64,000 bases of DNA. Source: Bosea beijingensis. Lineage in GTDB: Bacteria > Pseudomonadota > Alphaproteobacteria > Rhizobiales > Beijerinckiaceae. The translations under genes were made by a program, and so were the position numbers. Positions 56,226 through 64,000 of this stretch are shown here, piece after piece. Location of the stretch: contig NZ_CP132359.1 in the NCBI RefSeq assembly GCF_030758975.1, positions 3,307,283 to 3,371,282 of the forward strand, given 5' to 3'. The notes under the pieces were generated by a model. It was not told where the DNA came from and searched no databases. It saw only the letters and a program-made list of their open reading frames with translations. Within the stretch, counting starts at the first letter, position 1. Each line of letters opens with the position of its first letter.

Positions 56226-57167
56226 TCATTGCAGATATTGCTCGAAGATGGTGTTGCCGAGGCGGTTGTTCTCGGTGATGAACTCCTCGATGAACTCGTG
56301 CAGCCCGTGCTCGAAGACATCATCGATGCGGGTGTTGCTGAGATTCGCCAGCGTCTTGCGGGCCTGGCGCTGGGCCGGACCCTGGCGGCCATAGGCATCG
56401 CCTAGCGCGTCGAGGAAGCGGGAGATGTTCTCGTAGCAGGCGGCGAGCGAACGCGGCATGCGCCGGTTCAACACCAGAAGATCGGCGACGAGGATCGGCT
56501 TCACCGCCTCGCGATAGACCCAGTGATAGGCGGTCAGCGCCGAGACCTCGCGCAGCACCGTGGTCCACTGGAAATAGTCGAGCGAGCCGCCGACCTGCTC
56601 GTCGGCCGGCAGCAGCACATGGTATTTCACGTCGAGGATGCGGGCGGTGTTGTCGGCGCGTTCGAGATAGACGCCGAGCCGCGAGAACCAGTAGCTGTCG
56701 TCGCGCAGCATGGTTCGGTAGGCAGAGCCGTCGAAGACCAGCGAGACGTTCTTCACCCAATCGAGAAAGCGGGCGAATTCCTCGCGGTCCATGCGCTTCT
56801 TCTCGAAGCGCTGCAACTCCAGCCAGGCGCCGTTCAGCGCATCCCACATCTCCGAGGTCAGCGCGGTGCGCACGGCCCGCGCATTCGAGCGCGCCTGGGC
56901 CAGGCAGTTGCGGATCGAGGACGGGTTGTCCGGGCTGAAGGTCAGGAAGTCGCAGACATTGCGTTCATTGGCCTCGCCATAGGCCTTGGCGAAAGCCTCC
57001 TCGCAGCCGGCGGTGAGAACCGCGCTCTGCCATTCCGTGCCGGCGCCGCCATAGGTGGTCGGCAGGTTGGTCAGGCGCGTCGTCGCGTCGAGGATGCGGG
57101 CGAGATATTCGGCCCGCTCAACATAGCGGGAAACCCAGTACAGGCTGTCTGCGGTACGCGAAAGCAT
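56226..57167 (-). CDS. Alpha-E domain protein of the Anbu cluster
   Basis: 313 residues, all helical. The family start MLSRTADSLYWVSRYVERAE and the inner YWFSRLGVYLERADNTARIL repeat the W-x-x-R-x-x-E-R-A pattern that names the alpha-E family. No enzyme activity is established; it always accompanies the ATP-grasp partner. The stop is 54 bp before the transglutaminase-like gene. Confidence 0.92.
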   Translation of the reverse strand: MLSRTADSLYWVSRYVERAEYLARILDATTRLTNLPTTYGGAGTEWQSAVLTAGCEEAFAKAYGEANERNVCDFLTFSPDNPSSIRNCLAQARSNARAVRTALTSEMWDALNGAWLELQRFEKKRMDREEFARFLDWVKNVSLVFDGSAYRTMLRDDSYWFSRLGVYLERADNTARILDVKYHVLLPADEQVGGSLDYFQWTTVLREVSALTAYHWVYREAVKPILVADLLVLNRRMPRSLAACYENISRFLDALGDAYGRQGPAQRQARKTLANLSNTRIDDVFEHGLHEFIEEFITENNRLGNTIFEQYLQ

Positions 57168-57240
57168 GGTCAGCGTGTGCCTTTCCGCGGGATGGCAGGC
57201 TGTTGCGAGAGAAGAGCAGGCGAGGACGTGGCCGGGATGC

Positions 57241-58656
57241 TCATGCGTCGAGCACCCAGGTGTCCTTGGTGCCGCCGCCCTGGCTGGAATTGACGACGAG
57301 CGAGCCCTCCTTGAGCGCGACGCGGGTCAGGCCGCCGGGCACGCAGGAGATACCGTTGGCGCCGGAAAGCACATAGGGGCGCAGGTCGACATGGCGTGGC
57401 GCCACGCCGGAAGCGACGAAGGTCGGGCAGGTCGAGAGAGCGAGTGTCGGCTGGGCGATGAAGCCCTCGGGTTGTGCCTTGAGCTTGCGCCGGAAGGTCT
57501 CGATCTGGGCCTTGTTGGCATGCGGGCCGACGAGCATGCCGTAGCCGCCCGAGCCGTTGACCTCCTTGACGACGAGCTTCTCCAGATTGTCGAGCACATA
57601 GGCATTGGCCTCGGGCTCGCGGCAGCGGAAGGTCGGGACGTTCTTCAGGATCGGCTCCTCGCCGGTGAAGAACTTCACGATCTCCGGCATGTAGCTGTAG
57701 ACCGCCTTGTCGTCGGCGACGCCGGTGCCGACCGCGTTCGCCAGCGTGACGTTGCCGGCCTTGTAGGCGCCGATGATGCCGGGGACGCCGAGCACGGAGT
57801 CGCTGCGGAAGGCGAGGGGGTCGATGAAGTCGTCGTCGATGCGCCGGTAGATCACGTCGACGCGCTTCGGCCCCTGGGTCGTGCGCATGTAGACGATGTC
57901 GTCCTTCACGAGCAGGTCCGAGCCCTCGACCAGTTCGACGCCGAGCTTGTCGGCCAGGAACGAGTGCTCGTAGAAGGCCGAGTTGTACTGGCCGGGCGTC
58001 AGCAGGCAGATTGTCGGATCGGAGGAGGCGCTGCGCGGCGCGACCGAGCGCAGGGTCGCGAGCAACTGGTCGGGATAGTTGTCGACCGGCGCGACGCGAT
58101 GAGTCGAGAACAGCTCCGGGAAGAGGCGCAGCATCACCTCGCGGTTCTCCATCATGTAGGAGACGCCGGAGGGCGTGCGGGCATTGTCCTCGAGGACATA
58201 GAAGGTATCGGCGTCGACGCGCACCACATCGATGCCGGCGATGTGGCAATAGATGTCGTGCGGAACCTTGAAATCGACCATTTCGAGCTGGTAGCAGGCG
58301 TTCCGATAGACCAGATCGGGCGGGATGATGCCGGCCTTCAGGCATTCCTTGGGGCCGTAGACATCGGCCAGGAACATGTTGAGGGCGGTGACGCGCTGGC
58401 GCAGGCCGGCTTCCAGCTTGGTCCATTCCGGCTTGGTCAGCACGCGCGGGATGATGTCGAAGGGGATCAGGCGCTCGGTCGATTCCTCGTCGCCATAGAC
58501 CGCGAAGGTGATGCCGATGCGGCGGAAGAACAGCTCGGCCTGGCTTCGCCTCAATGCCAGCGTCTCGGGCGGCGCTTCCTTCAGCCAGCGATCCAGAGCC
58601 TCGTAGGCGGGCCTCAGCTCGGCTCCCGAACCGGTCATTTCATCGAATGCGACCAT
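57241..58656 (-). CDS. Circularly permuted ATP-grasp protein of the Anbu cluster
   Basis: 471 residues, first gene of the cluster. ATP-grasp elements appear in permuted order: VVRVDADTFYVLEDNARTPS and MLRLFPELFSTHR early, and the glycine-rich VNGSGGYGMLVGPHANKAQI with VVNSSQGGGTKDTWVLDA late. ATP-grasp enzymes join a carboxylate and an amine through an acyl phosphate, so a peptide bond-forming or tagging reaction has been proposed for this family. No target has been shown. A CTGCC/GGCAG hairpin at 58741-58759 lies in its AT-rich leader. Confidence 0.92.
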   Translation of the reverse strand: MVAFDEMTGSGAELRPAYEALDRWLKEAPPETLALRRSQAELFFRRIGITFAVYGDEESTERLIPFDIIPRVLTKPEWTKLEAGLRQRVTALNMFLADVYGPKECLKAGIIPPDLVYRNACYQLEMVDFKVPHDIYCHIAGIDVVRVDADTFYVLEDNARTPSGVSYMMENREVMLRLFPELFSTHRVAPVDNYPDQLLATLRSVAPRSASSDPTICLLTPGQYNSAFYEHSFLADKLGVELVEGSDLLVKDDIVYMRTTQGPKRVDVIYRRIDDDFIDPLAFRSDSVLGVPGIIGAYKAGNVTLANAVGTGVADDKAVYSYMPEIVKFFTGEEPILKNVPTFRCREPEANAYVLDNLEKLVVKEVNGSGGYGMLVGPHANKAQIETFRRKLKAQPEGFIAQPTLALSTCPTFVASGVAPRHVDLRPYVLSGANGISCVPGGLTRVALKEGSLVVNSSQGGGTKDTWVLDA

Positions 58657-58863
58657 GCAGCCCTCTTCCCCGTTGAGGCCAGCCTATGCGCATTCGCTGG
58701 CGTTCGGGAAGAGGGAGAATATCCATGTAACTCATCAAATCTGCCTTTTTCACGGGCAGTATTGATCAGATAGAGTTTGCTTTGGATAATATCGGCAAAG
58801 ATGATCCGGCTCGCTGAATGCGACGGTTCTTCCATCCTGCCGCGCGCTGCGGCTATGCCCTTG

Positions 58864-59232
58864 CTATTCTTGGACCGAAATCGTGCGGCCGTCCAGCCAG
58901 AGGCGGAGGGCCACCGCATTGTTCCGGTGTTCGTCCTTCGCCGCATAGAGCAGGACGACCGGGCCCTTCTTCCGCTCGGCGGCCAAAGCGGCGAGAGCCG
59001 CCTGCGCCGAGGGGCTGCCGAGCTCGGTCGCGTAGGCGGCGCAGAACTCGTCCCAGCGGTCGGGATGGCCGTGGAATTCGTGGCGCAGCGCGTCGCTGGG
59101 CGCGAGATCCTTGAGCCAGAGATCGGTCCGGTCCTTCGCGATGCCACGCGGCCAGAGCCGGTCGACGAGGACACGCGTGCCGTCGCCGGGGGCAGGGGCA
59201 TCGTAGATGCGCTTCACCGTCAGGTTCGTCAT
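58864..59232 (-). CDS. DUF488 family protein (YeaO-like)
   Basis: 122 residues. The YeaO-type pattern RVLVDRLWPRGIAKDRTDLW and LAPSDALRHEFHGHPDRWDE with VVLLYAAKDEHRNNAVAL is complete. The function is unknown; members may bind nucleotides or nucleic acid. Its start overlaps the radC stop by 1 nt (TGATG), so it is the last gene of map-radC-DUF488. Confidence 0.9.
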   Translation of the reverse strand: MTNLTVKRIYDAPAPGDGTRVLVDRLWPRGIAKDRTDLWLKDLAPSDALRHEFHGHPDRWDEFCAAYATELGSPSAQAALAALAAERKKGPVVLLYAAKDEHRNNAVALRLWLDGRTISVQE

Positions 59233-59975
59233 CAGATCAGCCCCAGGCTGCGGAAGCTGGCATGGCCGTCGCGGCCGACGATGATGTGGTCATGGATGGC
59301 GATGCCCAGAGGCTTGGCGATGTCGACGAGCTCGCGTGTCATCCGCATGTCGGCGCCCGATGGCGTGGGGTCGCCCGAGGGGTGGTTGTGGACGAGGATG
59401 ATCGCGGAGGCCGAGAGTTCGAGCGCCCGTCGCATCACCTCGCGCGGATAGACCGGGGTGTGGTCGACCGTGCCGGTCTGCTGAACCTCGTCAGCGATCA
59501 GGATGTTCTTCTTGTCGAGGAAGAGGATGCGGAACTGCTCGCGCTCGGCGAAGGCCATCGCCATACGGCAATAGTCGAGCACCGAAGACCATGAGGAGAG
59601 CACCGGCCGCTTGCCGACCGCGCCCTTGGCCATGCGCTTGAGCGCGGCTTCCACGATCTTGAGGTCGAGCGCGACGCTTTCGCTGACGCCGTCGATTTCG
59701 GTAAGCCGTGCTGCGGGGGCGCCCAAGACCTCCGCAAAGGAGCCGAAACGCTGGATCAGTTCCTTGGCGAGCGGTTTGACGTCGCGCCGGGGAATCGAGC
59801 GGAAGAGCAGCAGCTCCAGCAATTCGTAGTCAGGCAGCGTCTCGGCGCCCGCCTCCTCGAAGCGGCTGCGCAGGCGCTCGCGATGCCCGTGATAATGCGG
59901 CACCTCGGCAGAGGCGGCAGGCGAGGTCGCCTTGCGCGATCCCTTGCCTGTCCCCTTGCCGATGCCGGCGCTCAT
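59232..59975 (-). CDS. radC: RadC family JAMM-domain protein
   Basis: 247 residues from the ATG that overlaps the map stop as ATGA. A helix-hairpin-helix region ([17 protein letters not shown]) is followed by the JAMM metal site [14 protein letters not shown]. The first 25 residues are a flexible Gly/Lys-rich start. Despite the name, a role in DNA repair is not supported in E. coli; JAMM proteins can be deubiquitinase-like proteases. Its pairing with map is common in alphaproteobacteria. Confidence 0.93.
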   Translation of the reverse strand: MSAGIGKGTGKGSRKATSPAASAEVPHYHGHRERLRSRFEEAGAETLPDYELLELLLFRSIPRRDVKPLAKELIQRFGSFAEVLGAPAARLTEIDGVSESVALDLKIVEAALKRMAKGAVGKRPVLSSWSSVLDYCRMAMAFAEREQFRILFLDKKNILIADEVQQTGTVDHTPVYPREVMRRALELSASAIILVHNHPSGDPTPSGADMRMTRELVDIAKPLGIAIHDHIIVGRDGHASFRSLGLI

Positions 59976-60793
59976 TTCGCGAGCGGATTGCCGAGGCCGG
60001 CGGGTGAGAGCGTGAAGATCTCGCAGCCCTGCTCGGTGACGCCGATCTGATGTTCGAACTGGGCCGAGAGCGAGCCGTCTTTTGTTACCGCGGTCCAACC
60101 GTCTTTCTTGACCCGAACGCCCGGCTTGCCGAGATTGATCATCGGCTCGATGGTGAACACCATGCCGGGCTTGAGCAGGATGCCTTCTCCGGGGCTGCCG
60201 TAATGCAGGATGTTCGGGGAATCGTGGAAGAGCTGCCCGATGCCGTGACCGCAGAAGTCGCGCACAACCGAGCAGCGCTCGTTTTCGGCATAGCGCTGGA
60301 TAGCAAAGCCGATATCGCCGGTGGTGGCGCCGGGTCGAACCGCCTTAATTCCACGTTGCAGGCTTTCGTAGGCCACCGAGACTAGGCGAGATGCAAAAGG
60401 TTTCAAGTCGCCAACTGCAAACATTCGGCTCGAGTCACCGTGCCATCCATCCACAATTAGCGTGTAGTCAATATTCACGACATCCCCAACTCTTAACGGC
60501 TTATCGTTGGGAATTCCGTGGCAAACAACATCGTTGATCGAGGTGCAGATCGACTTGGTGTAGCCGCGATAGAACAAGGTCGCCGGATAGGCGCCGTTGT
60601 CCATGGCGAACTGGAAGGCGAGGTCGTCGAGGCGCTGGGTCGTGACCCCGGGCTTGACGTAGGAGCCGAGCATGTCGAGGCCCGCGGCGGTCAGCCGGCC
60701 GGCCTTGTGCATGGCGGCAAAGGCCTCGGGGCCGTGAATCTTGATGGCGGGCTCGCGCGAGCGCGAGCGGCCGATGGTATCTTCGAAGGTCAT
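59972..60793 (-). CDS. map: Type I methionine aminopeptidase with a low-GC inner patch
   Basis: 273 residues, full length. Metal ligands are seen in order: NIDYT (Asp), WHGDSSRMF (Asp), CGHGIG (His), TIEPMI (Glu) and FEHQIGVT (Glu). It removes the first Met of new proteins and is essential. About 60340-60540 of the gene is near 50% GC with different codon choice (AAA, TTA, ATT) from the 66% around it, while the protein remains normal. This suggests gene conversion with a foreign copy. Confidence 0.96.
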   Translation of the reverse strand: MTFEDTIGRSRSREPAIKIHGPEAFAAMHKAGRLTAAGLDMLGSYVKPGVTTQRLDDLAFQFAMDNGAYPATLFYRGYTKSICTSINDVVCHGIPNDKPLRVGDVVNIDYTLIVDGWHGDSSRMFAVGDLKPFASRLVSVAYESLQRGIKAVRPGATTGDIGFAIQRYAENERCSVVRDFCGHGIGQLFHDSPNILHYGSPGEGILLKPGMVFTIEPMINLGKPGVRVKKDGWTAVTKDGSLSAQFEHQIGVTEQGCEIFTLSPAGLGNPLAK

Positions 60794-61001
60794 TGCGCGC
60801 GGAAAACTCCTCGCCTCATATCTATTGCGTTTGATGGCGCACGCAAGCCGGTCGTGAGCGGGGCGCGGCTGCAGCGCCTGCGCTGTCGCAGGTCAGCAAT
60901 GCGCCTGTAATCGTTGTGGTGGCGTTGGCGGAATTGTAACGTTTTTGAGGCAAAGTGCCGCTGAACCTTTCGTCTGCCCCGGACCGATTCCCTTAGGACA
61001 C

Positions 61002-62183
61002 ATGAAAGCGTCTGTTTCTTCTCCGCTCGCCGATGCTTCGGACCCGACGCTGAGCGCGCTCGACCAGCTCTCGCTCGACCTCGCGATGGCGCGAGGCGTC
61101 GACGAGGTCATGGGCGTGGTGGGCCGCAATGCCCGCGGACTGACGGGCGCGGACGGCATCAGCTTCATCCTGCGCGACAACGGCCGCTGCTACTATGCCG
61201 ACGAGGATGCCATCGCGCCGCTCTGGAAAGGACAGCGCTTCCCGATGGAGCGCTGCATTTCCGGCTGGGCGATGCAGCATGGCGAGGTCGTCGTCATCGA
61301 GGATATCGACCACGACGAGCGCATTCCCCACGAGGCCTACCAGCCGACCTTCGTGCGCAGCCTGGTAATGGTGCCCGTACGGCAGGACGATCCCGTCGCC
61401 GCGATCGGCGCCTATTGGGCGCATCGCCACCGGCCGGCGCCGGAGGTGGTGCGGGCGCTCCGGCGGATAGCCAACAGCGCCGCGGTCGCCATGACCAATA
61501 TCGCGCTGGTGAACTCGCTGTCGGCAGCGCTGGAGGAGGCCGAACGGGCCAAGGATGCCGTCATTCTGGCCATGGCCTCGCTCGCGGAGACGCGCGACAA
61601 TGAGACGGCCAATCATGTCCGGCGCACCCAGCATTATCTGCGGGTTCTGGCCGAGGGGGCGCGGGAGCGCGGGCTTTTCGTGGGAGAGCTCGGCGACGCG
61701 ACGCTCGACCTGCTGTTCAAGTCGGCGCCGCTGCACGATATCGGCAAGGTCGGCATTCCCGACAGTATCCTGCTCAAGCCCGGCCCGCTCGACGAGGGCG
61801 AGCGTGCGACGATGCAGACCCATGCCGAACTCGGGCGCATCGCCATCGGCAATGCCGAGCGCTATCTCGGCGGCTCCAGCTCCTTCCTGCGGCTCGCCAA
61901 GGAGATCGCCCACACCCATCACGAGCGCTGGGACGGAACCGGCTATCCGCAAGGGCTTGCCGGCGAGGCCATCCCGCTCTCCGGGCGCCTGATGGCGATC
62001 GTCGACGTCTATGACGCGCTGGTCTCGAAGCGGGTCTACAAGGAGGCGATGACGCATGATGCGGCCGTCGCCGTGGTGACGAGAGAGCGCGGCCGGCAGT
62101 TCGACCCACGACTTGTCGACGTCTTCCAGGAGATCGCGCCCCGGTTCGGCGAGATCCACACCCGCTTCGCCGACGGCGGGTGA
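61002..62183 (+). CDS. GAF-HD-GYP cyclic di-GMP phosphodiesterase
   Basis: 393 residues from MKASVSSPLADASD with TTAGGA upstream. A GAF domain (about 30-175) is followed by a linker helix and an HD-GYP domain with NHVRRTQHYLRVLAE, HDIGKVGIPDSILLKPG and HHERWDGTGYPQGLAGEAIP. All metal ligands and the GYP triplet are intact, so active hydrolysis of cyclic di-GMP is likely. The GAF domain should set its activity by a small ligand. Monocistronic; read away from map. Confidence 0.93.
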   Translation: MKASVSSPLADASDPTLSALDQLSLDLAMARGVDEVMGVVGRNARGLTGADGISFILRDNGRCYYADEDAIAPLWKGQRFPMERCISGWAMQHGEVVVIEDIDHDERIPHEAYQPTFVRSLVMVPVRQDDPVAAIGAYWAHRHRPAPEVVRALRRIANSAAVAMTNIALVNSLSAALEEAERAKDAVILAMASLAETRDNETANHVRRTQHYLRVLAEGARERGLFVGELGDATLDLLFKSAPLHDIGKVGIPDSILLKPGPLDEGERATMQTHAELGRIAIGNAERYLGGSSSFLRLAKEIAHTHHERWDGTGYPQGLAGEAIPLSGRLMAIVDVYDALVSKRVYKEAMTHDAAVAVVTRERGRQFDPRLVDVFQEIAPRFGEIHTRFADGG

Positions 62184-62247
62184 TCCCGGGCCGCCGCGCA
62201 TCCGACGACTGGCGCACGGGCGCGGCGAGGTGTATCAGGCTGGCGCA

Positions 62248-63099
62248 ATGGCCATCATCGAACAGAATCCGGCGGAAGAGCGGCCTTTCGGCACCTTCGC
62301 GCCGAAAGCCTATCTCGCCCGCATCATCGCCCGGACGCGCGGGGCCTCCGACAGCTTCCTCGGGCGCAAGATCGCCTATGCGCTGCGGCGCCTCGGCCTG
62401 CGCGCGCTCGACGGTGCGCCGGTCGACATCGAGTCGCTGGGCGCGAAGATGCGCCTCTATCCGGACGGCAATGTCTGCGAGAAGCGCGTGCTGTTCACGC
62501 CGCAATATTTCGACGCGGTCGAGCGCGGACTGCTGGCGTCGCGGCTGCGCGAGGGCTTCACCTTCATCGATATCGGCGCGAACATCGGCGCCTATTCGCT
62601 CTTCGTCGCGGCCCGGGCCGGGCGGGGCGCGCGCATCCTCGCGGTCGAGCCGCAGCCCGAGATCTTCGCGCGGCTGGCCTTCAATATCGCGCAGAACCCG
62701 TTCGGAACCGTCAAGGCGGTGGCTTGCGCGCTTGCCGACAAGCCGGGCGAATTGACCCTGTTCATCGATCCGACCAATCGCGGGGAATCGAGCGTCCGCA
62801 TCCTCAATTCGAGCGCCGGGGCCTCGGTCAAGGTGCCGGCCATGACGCTGCTCTCGCTGGTCGAGGGCGAGGGCTACGATCGCATCGATGCGATCAAGCT
62901 CGATGTCGAGGGTGCCGAGGACCTGATTCTCGAACCATTCCTGCGCGATGCGCCGCCGTCGCTATGGCCGGGCTTCGTGATCATCGAGGATTCGCGCCAG
63001 CGCTGGCAGACCGACCTGGCCGGCCTGCTCGAGCGCAACGGCTACAAGCTCGTCGCCCAGACACGGCTCAATCTGGTGTTCGAACGCAAGCCGGCCTGA
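62248..63099 (+). CDS. FkbM family methyltransferase
   Basis: 283 residues from MAIIEQNPAEERPFGTFAPK. The Rossmann-type S-adenosylmethionine site FTFIDIGANIGAYSLFVAAR with acid LAVEPQPE and the FkbM pattern RIDAIKLDVEGAEDLILEPF are present. Members methylate O or N of sugars or other molecules. No sugar-polymer gene cluster is adjacent. Confidence 0.9.
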   Translation: MAIIEQNPAEERPFGTFAPKAYLARIIARTRGASDSFLGRKIAYALRRLGLRALDGAPVDIESLGAKMRLYPDGNVCEKRVLFTPQYFDAVERGLLASRLREGFTFIDIGANIGAYSLFVAARAGRGARILAVEPQPEIFARLAFNIAQNPFGTVKAVACALADKPGELTLFIDPTNRGESSVRILNSSAGASVKVPAMTLLSLVEGEGYDRIDAIKLDVEGAEDLILEPFLRDAPPSLWPGFVIIEDSRQRWQTDLAGLLERNGYKLVAQTRLNLVFERKPA

Positions 63100-63192
63100 G
63101 CGCGCCTGCGGCGCATGGCCGGGGCGCCCCTGCGGGTGCTTGAGCGCGTCGCACGGAACGCCTAGCTCTTGTGCGACAGTCAGGAGCGCCGC

Positions 63193-63960
63193 ATGTCCTC
63201 GAACGAAACCGGTTCCGCCACCATCGTCACGGCCGCGATCCTGGTGATTGGCGACGAGATCCTGTCCGGGCGGACCAAGGACAAGAATATCGGCTACATC
63301 GCCGAATACCTCACCAATATCGGCGTCGACCTGCGCGAGGTCCGCGTCGTCCCGGATGTTGCCGAGGAGATCGTTGCTGCGCTCAATGCGCTGCGCGGCC
63401 GCTACACCTATGTCTTCACGACCGGTGGAATCGGGCCGACCCATGACGACATCACGGCCGATGCGGTCGCCGCCGCGTTCGGCGTAACGATCGACCATGA
63501 TCCGCGTGCCGTCGCGATGCTGTCGGAACGGTTCTCGCCTGCGGAGCTCAACGAGGCCCGGATGCGGATGGCGCGCATCCCCGCGGGGGCCGATCTGGTC
63601 GCGAACGCGATCTCGAAGGCGCCGGGCTTTAACATCGGTAACGTTTACGTGATGGCCGGTGTGCCCGCGATCATGCAGGCGATGCTCGACGTCATCGGCC
63701 CGACCTTGCGGACAGGCGCGAAAATGTTGTCGGACACGGTGCAGACCGGGCTGCGCGAGGGCGATATCGGCGGCCCGCTGGCCGAGATCGCCAAGGCCCA
63801 TCCAGCGGTTTCGATCGGCTCCTATCCATTCTGGTCGGAGACCGGGCCTGACACCAATATCGTCGTCAGGTCGCGCGACCCAGAGAAACTGCTCGCGGCA
63901 ATGGCTGCGGTGAAATCCATGGTTGCTTTTGAAAAGCAGAATTCGGCCAATACAAAATAA
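63193..63960 (+). CDS. CinA/MoaB-type molybdopterin-binding domain protein
   Basis: 255 residues with CAGGAG upstream. The MoCF-biosynthesis domain is clear: AAILVIGDEILSGRTKDKNI, YVFTTGGIGPTHDDITADAV and NVYVMAGVPAIMQAMLDVI. The pyridine-nucleotide amidase domain of full CinA is absent; the protein is of the short alphaproteobacterial type. Function unproven; a role in nucleotide clean-up or cofactor binding is possible. It ends 40 bp before the window edge. Confidence 0.9.
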   Translation: MSSNETGSATIVTAAILVIGDEILSGRTKDKNIGYIAEYLTNIGVDLREVRVVPDVAEEIVAALNALRGRYTYVFTTGGIGPTHDDITADAVAAAFGVTIDHDPRAVAMLSERFSPAELNEARMRMARIPAGADLVANAISKAPGFNIGNVYVMAGVPAIMQAMLDVIGPTLRTGAKMLSDTVQTGLREGDIGGPLAEIAKAHPAVSIGSYPFWSETGPDTNIVVRSRDPEKLLAAMAAVKSMVAFEKQNSANTK

Positions 63961-64000
63961 AAAATACAACTTTTGCGATTTTTATACAACTTTACTGAGA
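63961..64000. other. AT-rich tail at the window edge with a direct repeat
   Basis: The last 40 bases are about 25% GC and contain ATACAACTTT twice, with a run of T between. Such a drop may mark a regulatory region, a terminator or the start of foreign DNA; the window ends too soon to tell. Confidence 0.3.

Noticed and set aside
58741..58759. Hairpin CTGCC/GGCAG in the Anbu leader as a riboswitch
   Set aside because: Only five paired bases and no known aptamer pattern.

Overview
The window is about 66% GC, densely coded and reads as chromosome of an alphaproteobacterium of the order Hyphomicrobiales (Rhizobiales). Protein content best matches a Bosea-like member of the Boseaceae/Methylobacterium/Bradyrhizobium neighbourhood: an alphaproteobacterial S4, an ATP12 F1-ATPase chaperone, Usg, a BcsS-type protein, a liv operon with a DUF6867-type membrane protein, a form II CO-dehydrogenase-like cluster, and many short dispersed inverted repeats between genes. 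The genus is inferred from overall resemblance; there is no rRNA gene to confirm it. I see no tRNA, rRNA, CRISPR array, prophage or insertion sequence.

Layout. 1-4.2 kb: the start of an MBOAT acyltransferase (cut by the window edge), then a TetR regulator, an HlyD adaptor, an ABC ATPase and an ABC permease in one overlapping operon behind a perfect 28-bp palindrome. 4.2-16 kb: mostly housekeeping and small exported proteins (acyl-CoA carboxylase beta subunit, ATP12, a chemotaxis receptor with a small partner, a P1 peptidase, a Spy/CpxP-like protein, a PsiF-repeat protein, rpsD, murI, a MarR-GNAT fusion, a flavin amine oxidase). 16-25 kb: a TonB-dependent receptor behind an Irr-box-like site, a TrmJ-type RNA methyltransferase, a dipeptidase and a D-amino-acid dehydrogenase (probable D-amino-acid or peptide salvage), a BASS-type transporter, a GST and rpe. 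25-29 kb: purB, then a low-GC CobT-like VWA gene and two alpha/beta hydrolases. 29-35 kb: a complete branched-chain amino-acid type ABC transporter (livH-M-G-F, DUF6867-type protein, livK).

35-50 kb: a cupin, a flavin reductase, a two-subunit aconitase X, then a molybdenum hydroxylase cluster of the CO-dehydrogenase form II type: coxG, coxS, coxL, coxM, coxD, an NTF2-like protein, coxE, a split XdhC/CoxF interrupted by a LysE exporter, and a molybdopterin-binding/MobA-like fusion that probably makes the cytosine dinucleotide cofactor. A soluble globin-like chemotaxis receptor faces the other way between coxG and coxS.

50-64 kb: BcsS-like protein, usg, ExoD, a GGDEF-EAL protein, then the four-gene Anbu cluster (circularly permuted ATP-grasp, alpha-E protein, transglutaminase-like protein, Anbu proteasome-like peptidase). 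This is the most interesting system here: it is complete, but the transglutaminase-like protein has alanine where the family has its catalytic cysteine. After it come map-radC-DUF488 as overlapping genes, an HD-GYP phosphodiesterase, an FkbM methyltransferase and a CinA-type protein.

Start codons were chosen by ribosome-binding sites, by 1-10 nt overlaps with the upstream gene, and by where family similarity begins; many open frames extend further upstream without meaning because of the high GC. All family assignments come from reading motifs, not from searches.
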